This document shows positions 10,050 to 17,044 of a stretch of DNA of 64,000 nucleotides, one piece after another (position 1 is the stretch's first letter; every line of letters begins with the position of its first letter). Source of the stretch: Halobacillus faecis. Its GTDB lineage: Bacteria > Bacillota > Bacilli > Bacillales > Halobacillaceae. The stretch lies in assembly GCF_007991335.1 (NCBI RefSeq), contig NZ_BJYD01000024.1, positions 109,549-173,548 of the forward strand, written 5' to 3'. Both the position numbers and the translations under genes were made by a program. The notes under the pieces were generated by a model that was not told where the DNA came from, made no database searches, and saw only the letters and a list, made by a program, of their open reading frames with translations.

Positions 10050-10091
10050 AAAAGGTGGTGACCCCTCATGCAGGGCTCACCACCTTTTTAA
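10048..10091 (+). terminator. Terminator of the cdaR-glxK-permease locus
   Basis: AAAAAGGTGGTGA pairs with TCACCACCTTTTT across a loop with a CCC/GGG inner stem, followed by T residues; it overlaps the permease stop codon. Confidence 0.88.
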
Positions 10092-10166
10092 ATCAATATC
10101 CACGATATGTTTGGGCTATTCCGCTTCTAGTTTGAGCGATTTCCCAACCAGTTTGAGCAATATCAT

Positions 10167-10271
10167 CTACCAAACTAGATAAACAACTACCCCAATCAAC
10201 CCCCAAACCGGCAGAGAAAGAAGGCTGGCCCATAAAAGCCCTTTGAAAAAGTCCCCCTCATATTGCTCCAT
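10167..10271 (-). CDS. Small single-span membrane protein, 34 residues
   Basis: On the minus strand an ATG follows an AAGAGGTGAT-type ribosome site at good spacing. It opens a 34-residue frame that starts MEQYEGDFFKGLLW and continues as one hydrophobic helix ending in VYLVW. The acidic N-terminus followed by a single membrane span resembles small uncharacterised Bacillaceae membrane proteins. No function can be assigned. It lies alone between the convergent glycerate module and the AEC transporter gene. No terminator of its own was found. Confidence 0.55.
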   Translation of the reverse strand: MEQYEGDFFKGLLWASLLSLPVWGLIGVVVYLVW

Positions 10272-10357
10272 ACCATCACCTCTTAATAAACAGTATGAAC
10301 AACACCAATCGGATTCTTACCTTAAAACTTTCCACAAAAAGCCGATCCGGATTAAAG

Positions 10358-10385
10358 AAAAAAGACATCCTAGCTCAAGGCGTCT
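10358..10385 (-). terminator. Probable terminator of the sulfoquinovose-type operon
   Basis: On the minus strand an imperfect stem (AGACGCCT with AGGATGTCT) is followed by six T residues, ten bases after the AEC gene stop. Confidence 0.5.
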
Positions 10386-10394
10386 ATTCTAAGA

Positions 10395-11297
10395 TTATGT
10401 GGCTAAAAAAATCACAACAGGAATAGTAACCAGGCTGAGCACTGTCGTTGCTAGAGTCGCACTCGTAACCGTTTGGGGTTCGGTTTGAAACTGGATCGCA
10501 TACATCGTCGTATTTGCAGCTGTAGGAGTGGCTGCCATGATGATCATAATCTGCTTCATCAATGGATCGACAGGCATTGCCCAAACAATGGCGGCTGCGA
10601 TGGCTGGTGCAGCAATCAATTTTATGATCAAGGCAATAGATACTTTCTTATATTCAAACCCTTTGATTTTGATGTTCGCGAGTTGCATGCCAAGAGTGAG
10701 CATGATCAAAGGAATTGCAGCACTCGCAATTAAATCTACGCCTCCCTTAAGCTCTCCAATAGAGATGCCGAACGTTTGGAAAAGGAACCCGGCTATAGCC
10801 CCGTAAACCATCGGCATTCGGCGAACGGAACGAAGGGCAGCCTTCATGCCATCTCCCTTCTCTCCTCCTCCTTTAGCCGCATAGTAAACGCCTAAGGTAC
10901 TCATCAACAGCTGTTGTAATACCATAAGGACAATTGCGGTTTCCATTCCTGCCGTTCCGAATAAGAATAAAACGAGTGGTGTCCCGTAGTTTCCGTTATT
11001 GGTAAAAGCACAGGACAAAACCATCCCGCATCTTTCCTTTTCGGTATAATTCTGCACCTTGGAAAGGATCGAAACGATGCCAATGATAATGATGCAGAGC
11101 CCCAGCATATAGATCGAAATATAAACATAGGAAAAGGTGATCTTTTCCTCGTAAAACGTCTGGAAGACAAGGAACGGCACGAGAATATAGAGAGCTAGTT
11201 TTGAGAACGTAGAGGTATCGAACCGAAAGATCTTCTGAGCTCCATAACCAATACCAAAAACTAAGAAAATCGGCAGTAAGATCGTGATAAACTCCAT
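10395..11297 (-). CDS. AEC-family transporter, candidate organosulfonate exporter
   Basis: The 300-residue membrane protein has about ten hydrophobic segments and the layout of the auxin-efflux-carrier family (MEFITILLPIFLVFGIGYG start, the NNGNYGTPL motif near residue 115, and PTAANTTMYA near residue 270). The start was placed at 11297 because AGGAG lies about seven bases upstream; a TTG further upstream lacks a site. It is the last gene of the sulfoquinovose-type operon, after a weak hairpin. Sulfoglycolytic bacteria that make sulfolactate must export it, so this protein is a reasonable exporter candidate. That role is inference from position only. Confidence 0.85.
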   Translation of the reverse strand: MEFITILLPIFLVFGIGYGAQKIFRFDTSTFSKLALYILVPFLVFQTFYEEKITFSYVYISIYMLGLCIIIIGIVSILSKVQNYTEKERCGMVLSCAFTNNGNYGTPLVLFLFGTAGMETAIVLMVLQQLLMSTLGVYYAAKGGGEKGDGMKAALRSVRRMPMVYGAIAGFLFQTFGISIGELKGGVDLIASAAIPLIMLTLGMQLANIKIKGFEYKKVSIALIIKLIAAPAIAAAIVWAMPVDPLMKQIMIIMAATPTAANTTMYAIQFQTEPQTVTSATLATTVLSLVTIPVVIFLAT

Positions 11298-11321
11298 ATG
11301 CTGTCTCCTATAAGTCAAATT

Positions 11322-11349
11322 AAGAAAAGGGAGCCATATGGACTCCCTT
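11322..11349 (-). terminator. Weak hairpin between aldehyde dehydrogenase and AEC genes
   Basis: AAGGGAG and CTCCCTT arms enclose CCATATGG and are followed on the minus strand by TTTTC. It may lower read-through into the AEC transporter gene. Confidence 0.4.
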
Positions 11350-11355
11350 CCTTAG

Positions 11356-12789
11356 TTACAAGTTGAATACAACAATTTTCTCTTCTGTCATTTCCTCAAT
11401 GGCATAGCGTGGACCTTCTTTTCCTGTTCCACTCTTCTTCACGCCGCCATATGGCATGTGGTCGACTCTATAGCCGGAAGTATCGTTAACAATCAAGCCG
11501 CCAACGTGAATCTGATCCATGGCTTTCATAGCAAAAGCCAAGCTGTTTGTGAACAACCCTGCCTGAAGTCCATACTCAGAGTCATTGACGTAAGAGATGA
11601 CTTCATCTTCATCAGCATAGGAATCAACCGCTACGACAGGTCCGAATACTTCCTGCTTGCAAACTTTCATTTCTGCGTTCACGTTTGTAAGAACAGTAGG
11701 TTGGTAGAAAACACCGTCACGCTTTCCTCCCGTTTCAACAACAGCACCTTCAGCCACCGCTTCGTTGACCCATTCTTCAACTCGTACCGCTTCTTCTTCT
11801 GCAATCATTGGACCCATTTGTGTGGAAGGATCCATCGGGTCTCCTAATTTAATTTGAGAGGTCGCTTCTCTTACTTTTTCAAGGAACTGGTCATACACAG
11901 CATCGTGAACGTAGACGCGCTGGACGGAAATACATACCTGCCCTGCATTGTTAAAGCTTTTTTGTGCGACCAGTTGTGCCGCTTGTTCAAAATCGGCATC
12001 TTTGTGAACGATCGTTGCGGAATTGTTGCCAAGTTCCAATGCGACATCACGTAGGCCTGCTTCTTTTCGAATCCGTTCTCCGACCTGCGGGCTTCCGGTA
12101 AATGTAATCATATTCACATCAGGATTGGATGTCAGCAGTGGTCCTACCTCATGACCTTCTCCAGTAAGTACATTCAGTCTCCCTTTTGGAAGTCCTGCTT
12201 CTTCAAACAGCTTCGTCAGTAATAAAGCCGTAAGCGGAGTCTGCTCCGCGGGCTTTAAAACAACACTGTTTCCAGCTGCAAGCGCTGGGCCAACTTTGTG
12301 GCAGACAAGGTTCAACGGGACATTGAACGGCGTAATGGCAGCAACCACACCAACAGGATAACGTCTTGTGAAAGCTTTACGATTTTCAGATCCCGGAGCT
12401 GCTTCAACAGGAATTTCTTCTCCATGGATACGTTTTGCTTCCTCCGCTGAATTTTCCAGAGTTAAGGCAGAACGACCTACTTCCCCTCTTGCTTCATTGA
12501 CCGGTTTTCCGACCTCCTTGGCAATGACCGCTGCAAATTCCTCGGTGTTGTCTCTAAGTAATTGAGCGACTTTCAGTAAAACTTGATAACGGTCATATAA
12601 AGAGAAAGGCACTTTAAAAGCTTCTTTGGCGCTTTCAACAGCTTCCTTGACGTCGGATTCATTGGTTACGGCTGTCTCACCGATTTTTTCTCGATTGTAT
12701 TTGTTCAAGACAGGAACGGTCTCTTCTTTTGTGCGCCATTCGCCATTGATAAATAAACCGAAAGAATAGTCTGTTGCTACTTTATTCAT
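11356..12789 (-). CDS. Aldehyde dehydrogenase, probable sulfolactaldehyde dehydrogenase
   Basis: This 477-residue protein belongs to the NAD(P)-dependent aldehyde dehydrogenase superfamily. The catalytic Cys is in NNAGQVCISVQR (about residue 285) and the general-base Glu in ALELGNN (about residue 251). The ITPFNVPLNL and FTGSPQVG cofactor motifs are intact. In this operon its expected substrate is 3-sulfolactaldehyde from the aldolase, oxidised to 3-sulfolactate. The start follows a perfect AAGGAGG. Superfamily membership is certain; the substrate is inferred from neighbours. Lactaldehyde or glyceraldehyde-3-phosphate-like substrates remain possible. Confidence 0.88.
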   Translation of the reverse strand: MNKVATDYSFGLFINGEWRTKEETVPVLNKYNREKIGETAVTNESDVKEAVESAKEAFKVPFSLYDRYQVLLKVAQLLRDNTEEFAAVIAKEVGKPVNEARGEVGRSALTLENSAEEAKRIHGEEIPVEAAPGSENRKAFTRRYPVGVVAAITPFNVPLNLVCHKVGPALAAGNSVVLKPAEQTPLTALLLTKLFEEAGLPKGRLNVLTGEGHEVGPLLTSNPDVNMITFTGSPQVGERIRKEAGLRDVALELGNNSATIVHKDADFEQAAQLVAQKSFNNAGQVCISVQRVYVHDAVYDQFLEKVREATSQIKLGDPMDPSTQMGPMIAEEEAVRVEEWVNEAVAEGAVVETGGKRDGVFYQPTVLTNVNAEMKVCKQEVFGPVVAVDSYADEDEVISYVNDSEYGLQAGLFTNSLAFAMKAMDQIHVGGLIVNDTSGYRVDHMPYGGVKKSGTGKEGPRYAIEEMTEEKIVVFNL

Positions 12790-12809
12790 TACAACAACCT
12801 CCTTATATA

Positions 12810-13700
12810 TTATAACGTTACGACCTTTTGTTCATTGCTAAATGCTTCCGCACGTCCAGCACTTCCAAAGACATCAATCTTTTCTTTCACTTTTTCCTTC
12901 ATTCGCTCACGACCTGCACCTAAGGAATTAGCTAAAACAATGTCTTCTGGATTTGAAGCCAAATAATCCTGCAGTCCTTGCGTATAGGCCTGGCGAAGTT
13001 CCGTGTCTACATTGATCTTGGAGATCCCCAGCTTAATAGCTTCCTGGACTTGTTGATCCGGCACATCTGAACCGCCATGCAGAACGATTGGTCGAGCCAC
13101 AGCTTCAGATATTTCTTTCAACCTTTCGAATCGCAGGTTTGGTGTCTGTTTGTAAATGCCATGGGCCGTTCCTATGGATACCGCTAAATAATCGACATCC
13201 GTTTCATTCACAAAGTCGATCGCTTCCTCAGTTGACGTGATCAACGCATCTTTTTCATCTACCGTTATATCATCTTCGGTTCCACCAATTTTACCGATTT
13301 CCCCTTCACTGCCGATGCCAAGCGCCCGGGCAGCATTGACCACCTGTTTCGTAATTATGGTATTCTCTTCAAATGTCAATCCCGAACCATCGAACATCAC
13401 CGATTGAAAACCGGACTGAATGGCTGCCATTGTCTGCTCATACTGACGGCTGTGGTCGAGGTGGATACATACAGGAACAGTGAACTCTTTCGCAAAAGAA
13501 TCGACCATATCTTTCATCGGCTGCAAGCCCAGGGTTTGTATCACTTTCTGGCCAATCTGAATCATCACAGGGGCTTGCTTTTCTTCCGCAGCTTCTAGTA
13601 TAGCTAAAATGGTTTCCGCATTATGAGCACTAAAGGCTCCGACTCCGTACTTGTTCTCATAAGCATGGGTTAGCAATGTTTTTCCATCCACAAATGGCAT
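12810..13700 (-). CDS. Class II (zinc) sugar-phosphate aldolase
   Basis: The 296-residue protein has the FbaA/GatY/KbaY fold. Zinc-binding elements are visible: HLDHS (about residue 80), GTAHG (about residue 179) and LHGGSD (about residue 207), plus the IGKIGGTEDD loop. Such enzymes split ketose 1-phosphates into dihydroxyacetone phosphate and an aldehyde. Located between the GntR regulator and an aldehyde dehydrogenase in a sulfoquinovose operon, it is the likely 6-deoxy-6-sulfofructose-1-phosphate aldolase. This class differs from the class I aldolase YihT of Escherichia coli. AAAGGAG precedes the start. Confidence 0.88.
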   Translation of the reverse strand: MPFVDGKTLLTHAYENKYGVGAFSAHNAETILAILEAAEEKQAPVMIQIGQKVIQTLGLQPMKDMVDSFAKEFTVPVCIHLDHSRQYEQTMAAIQSGFQSVMFDGSGLTFEENTIITKQVVNAARALGIGSEGEIGKIGGTEDDITVDEKDALITSTEEAIDFVNETDVDYLAVSIGTAHGIYKQTPNLRFERLKEISEAVARPIVLHGGSDVPDQQVQEAIKLGISKINVDTELRQAYTQGLQDYLASNPEDIVLANSLGAGRERMKEKVKEKIDVFGSAGRAEAFSNEQKVVTL

Positions 13701-13715
13701 AGAGGACCACTCCTT

Positions 13716-14447
13716 TTATCGTTTAAGTTCAAGACTATAATGGTATTGATCGTTACGATATTTCGTTTTCGTATATTCAATCGGCCGTTCATTGACACCG
13801 AAACTCAGCCTCGTCATTTCAAGAAGAGCTTCGCCTCCCCGTATTCCGAGAGCATCTGCTTCATCAATGGTTGCATTGATGGCTGCTATCTTTTCGCTGG
13901 CTCTATTCAGATAAATGTTGTAGTTTTCAAGGATTTCGTAGTAACGCGCTTCATCTAAATTGTGCTTCATCAGGATTTCGCCGATCTCTTTCGGCCAGCA
14001 TGTACGCTCAAGGGCCACCGGTACTTCATCCGCTAAACGAATCCGTTCAATTAACAAAATGGGTGCATCGTCTTTGACCTCGAGCATGGATTTTTCATGA
14101 TGGAGGTTGGATTTAAACTCTGCCCGGATCAACTTGCTTCGGGGAACCTGACCACGTTCCAAAACCTCTTCAGCGAACCCTTTCAATTGACTCAAGTTTC
14201 CGCTCAATTTTCTAGGTTTCACGATTGTTCCGCGACCTTGTTTCTTTTCTACCAATCCTTCCTGCACGAGAATGGAAATGGCCTGACGGATCGTTGTACG
14301 GCTGACGTCGAATTCCTTCATAAGTTCCTGTTCAGTCGGAATCAATTTATCAGCTTCCCATTGTCCATTATGAATACGATCAATGAATAATTCTTTCAAT
14401 TGTAAGTATAGGGCTAAATCTTTATTGGGATTAACTTTGGTGTTCAC
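13716..14447 (-). CDS. GntR-family regulator with UTRA domain
   Basis: The N-terminal winged helix (EQELMKEFDVSRTTIRQAIS, about residues 30-50) and the C-terminal UTRA ligand-binding region place it in the HutC/YvoA subgroup of GntR regulators, which sense sugar phosphates or related metabolites. A GTG at 14447 is the probable start: an AAAGGAG site lies upstream and it yields a 243-residue protein of typical length. It then overlaps the 3' end of the kinase gene by 17 bp, indicating translational coupling. It is embedded inside the operon it probably controls. Candidate operators lie at 17016-17031 and 21584-21605. Confidence 0.88.
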   Translation of the reverse strand: MNTKVNPNKDLALYLQLKELFIDRIHNGQWEADKLIPTEQELMKEFDVSRTTIRQAISILVQEGLVEKKQGRGTIVKPRKLSGNLSQLKGFAEEVLERGQVPRSKLIRAEFKSNLHHEKSMLEVKDDAPILLIERIRLADEVPVALERTCWPKEIGEILMKHNLDEARYYEILENYNIYLNRASEKIAAINATIDEADALGIRGGEALLEMTRLSFGVNERPIEYTKTKYRNDQYHYSLELKR

Positions 14448-15603
14448 TATATTCGACTCTCCTTTTCGAAAGCGGAGGGTATGAAGGCCGGTCACCTCCT
14501 AACAGTGGAGTCAACCATTGATAATAAGCCTTTAGATCTGTGATGAATTGAGCTGGTAACAGCCTTTCTCCCTCAGCAATCACATTTTCAAGTTTTACTG
14601 GTTTTATCTCCATTGTATAATAATTTGATGCTTTTCGCCCAACAGCGACCATGACTGCATCATACCCTTCGAGCACCCACCGCCCACCTTCTCTGCCAAC
14701 CTGATAAGCTTCATAGGTATCGATGGGGGATAGAGACGACGTATCTGCCCGTTGATTCATCCCTAACAGTTCTGCCCTAGTATTCACATGTAACTCTTCC
14801 CTGATAAATTCACTGATTTCCTTGGAAATACCTCCGAGAATGGAGCGTCCGCCTACGTGATTGAGTTCAATTTGAGATCCTTGTTCCCACTGAACTCCTT
14901 CACTGACCACGACAATGGCGTAACCATAGGAACTCAATGCTTCTTTGACTGTTGTTAACAATGTATCCTTATTCAACGGCTGTTCCGGAAGAGCAATATA
15001 ATGGGGGCCCTCTTCCTCATACTCTCTCCAAGCTCCTGCAGCGGCAGCTAACCACCCTGCATTCCGGCCCATCGTTTCCAGAACACGGACCTGCTCAAAG
15101 TTCTTCATGGAATATAGATCACGACTCAAATCCTTCGTCGTCTGCGCGATCGATCTCGCTGCACTTGCGAAACCAGGAGCATGGTCTGTGCCTCCTAAGT
15201 CGTTATCCACCGTTTTCGGTAGTCCGAGTACCTGCAGAGTGTAACCCTGACGTTCGGCTTCTTTTTTCACTTTTAACAAAGCTTCCATCGTTCCATTCCC
15301 ACCGATAAATACGAGGGTATCGATTTGGTGCTTCTTCAGGGAATGGACCGCTTGAGCAATCGCCTCATCGTTAAAAGGATAACGCCCGGATTGTAGGCAC
15401 GCCCCCGGCACTGACTGATTCTCAAGAATCCAATCAATGACTTCCGAACCACCGTAAAGAAAGTTCTCTTCCACCAGACCTTGATAACCTCCTTCAACGA
15501 AGGTCAATTGACACTGTTCTTTTACACTTTCAACAAAACCAGCCAGGGTAGCGTTGATGACAGCTGTCGGTCCTCCTGCTTGCCCTACTGCGACATGTTT
15601 CAT
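14431..15603 (-). CDS. PfkA-type sugar kinase, probable sulfofructose kinase
   Basis: The 390-residue protein is a phosphofructokinase-family enzyme. It starts at 15603, seven bases after AAGGAGG; the frame runs further upstream without a ribosome site. Active-site segments are GGNGTME (about residue 102), PKTVDNDLGGTDHAPG (about residue 128) and ETMGRNAGW (about residue 171). The Asn-Gly pair replaces the usual Asp-Gly of ATP-dependent enzymes, while PKTVDND resembles PPi-dependent or other divergent PFKs. In context it should phosphorylate 6-deoxy-6-sulfofructose for the next aldolase. E. coli uses an unrelated PfkB-type kinase (YihV). Glycolytic PFK is unlikely because of context and divergence. 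Confidence 0.85.
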   Translation of the reverse strand: MKHVAVGQAGGPTAVINATLAGFVESVKEQCQLTFVEGGYQGLVEENFLYGGSEVIDWILENQSVPGACLQSGRYPFNDEAIAQAVHSLKKHQIDTLVFIGGNGTMEALLKVKKEAERQGYTLQVLGLPKTVDNDLGGTDHAPGFASAARSIAQTTKDLSRDLYSMKNFEQVRVLETMGRNAGWLAAAAGAWREYEEEGPHYIALPEQPLNKDTLLTTVKEALSSYGYAIVVVSEGVQWEQGSQIELNHVGGRSILGGISKEISEFIREELHVNTRAELLGMNQRADTSSLSPIDTYEAYQVGREGGRWVLEGYDAVMVAVGRKASNYYTMEIKPVKLENVIAEGERLLPAQFITDLKAYYQWLTPLLGGDRPSYPPLSKRRVEYSEHQS

Positions 15604-15620
15604 CAGGTGTCCTCCTTCAA

Positions 15621-16964
15621 TCAATCTTTCGTATAGACGATAGTTTCAAGGTCCAGTTGACGCCCAAGTTCCACAAGCTCTTCAACGACATCTTCGTAAA
15701 CAAGAGCATAGTGAGGCTCAAAACCTTCTTCCATTAAACTGTACAGCGTGTCATTGATCTCCGTCTCAAGTTCTACTTCTACAGACGTCCCGTTGAATCG
15801 TTTCGGAGTATCCAATGCGTTTCCTCTCATGATAAGCAGACGATACCCATCTGGTGTATAGCTGACGCGGAACATCGTTACCTGCCCTGGCTTCAGACCA
15901 AATTCCATCGTAAATCCGAGTTTACGGTTAGGGTGCACGCCAGGCTGCGCTCCCTGGTCAGGGTGAGCAAGAGAGTAGGCACCTGCGCCGCAATGCCAGA
16001 AGACGACTGAATTACTCGCTTCATTCACATGAACCATATCTCCTAAGTAAGGCGCTTTTCCTCCACTCAGTTGCTGTAAAATAAACATGGAAACAGAACC
16101 ATGGATATCCGATTCACAAGAAGAGACGATTCCGTCTTCGGTAAATTGGGATAGTGTTGAACAAGCGGCTGCTCCTAATTCATTGAAAAACTCCGGCCAG
16201 CAGCGGATGGCGAGGCCTGAAAGGTTTTCTTGATTAACGACAGACTCGACATAAGTCGTGAACTGAGCAAAACGCTGAACGGTTTCATCATTTCTGTTCA
16301 AGCCGATCACCTGCTGCTGCGCTCGGTCAATCGCATGCTCCCATTCACCTTCTGAAAGTTTCTTAGATTCTTCGAAAGCTTTCATCAAATCGACACTTTT
16401 AACCTCAACCCCCAGTTGCTTTTGAAGCATCTCTTCGTCCGTTCCTGAGAAAAAGAAGCCGGGAGGGTGTTCTCCGATGACGCCAATTTTGAATTGCTTT
16501 AAATCTTGAATCATCTGCTGAACTTTTAAATATTTTTTTAAACGCCCGCGAATTTGAGCCTCTTCCGGATTACCGAAAAGGAAGGAATAAGGATGCTTCG
16601 CACATTTCAACACGTGGCTGGTGCTGTTCCCACCCGTTAAGGAGTTTAAGCGCAAACGTCCGTTAATGCTCGGTTCACGGATGGACCACACCATGACAGG
16701 CGCTTCCACCTGCTTGATCAGTGTTTCTACAAATTCACCATCCGCGAACGTGACACTTTGATAAATGGAAACGCCGATGTCATCCTTGGCAATCGCTTTC
16801 AAAAAGTCGTTCAAGTCATCCGGTGAAGTAAGGATGCCCTCCGGTTGAATTACTTCAATGCCTAACTCGTTCAACATCTCCGAACTCTTTTTCCTTTGGA
16901 TTTCTCCTGCTTCTAAATCAAATGTTTTTCTCCCAATCGGAAGATACAATACTTTCATGCTCAT
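15621..16964 (-). CDS. L-fucose/arabinose-isomerase-like sugar isomerase, probable sulfoquinovose isomerase
   Basis: The 447-residue protein looks like a divergent member of the L-fucose isomerase-like superfamily. Candidate metal and substrate elements are CWPEFF (about residue 249), the SCESDIHG segment (about residue 277) and VFWHCGAG (about residue 315). Such enzymes interconvert aldoses and ketoses with a divalent metal. Directly after a sulfoquinovosidase gene and before a PfkA-type kinase, the likely reaction is sulfoquinovose to 6-deoxy-6-sulfofructose. An AAGGTGG-type site precedes the start. Family assignment is moderately secure; the substrate is inferred. Confidence 0.8.
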   Translation of the reverse strand: MSMKVLYLPIGRKTFDLEAGEIQRKKSSEMLNELGIEVIQPEGILTSPDDLNDFLKAIAKDDIGVSIYQSVTFADGEFVETLIKQVEAPVMVWSIREPSINGRLRLNSLTGGNSTSHVLKCAKHPYSFLFGNPEEAQIRGRLKKYLKVQQMIQDLKQFKIGVIGEHPPGFFFSGTDEEMLQKQLGVEVKSVDLMKAFEESKKLSEGEWEHAIDRAQQQVIGLNRNDETVQRFAQFTTYVESVVNQENLSGLAIRCWPEFFNELGAAACSTLSQFTEDGIVSSCESDIHGSVSMFILQQLSGGKAPYLGDMVHVNEASNSVVFWHCGAGAYSLAHPDQGAQPGVHPNRKLGFTMEFGLKPGQVTMFRVSYTPDGYRLLIMRGNALDTPKRFNGTSVEVELETEINDTLYSLMEEGFEPHYALVYEDVVEELVELGRQLDLETIVYTKD

Positions 16965-16997
16965 TGATCCGTCCCACCTTTTTCTCTATTTGAAAAC

Positions 16998-17031
16998 ATC
17001 ATACCATACATACCTACCTTTAAACAAAGGT
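16998..17031 (-). promoter_or_regulatory. Internal promoter with palindromic operator before the isomerase gene
   Basis: On the minus strand TTGTTT (17022-17027) and TATGAT (16998-17003) are 18 bp apart. The palindrome ACCTTT-AAAC-AAAGGT at 17016-17031 overlaps this -35. The 80-bp gap here is the largest inside the operon's enzyme genes. A related element lies at the operon's main promoter, so it is a candidate site for the embedded GntR regulator. Confidence 0.45.
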
Positions 17032-17044
17032 TATTACCTTTATT

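Noticed and set aside
12810..12830. AACGTTA sequence near the aldolase gene end
   Set aside because: It is the coding sequence for the last residues of the aldolase and not in a promoter.
14431..15603. Reading the PFK-like gene as the main glycolytic phosphofructokinase
   Set aside because: Its active-site signature is divergent and it sits inside a sulfoquinovose-type operon, not beside pyruvate kinase or accA.
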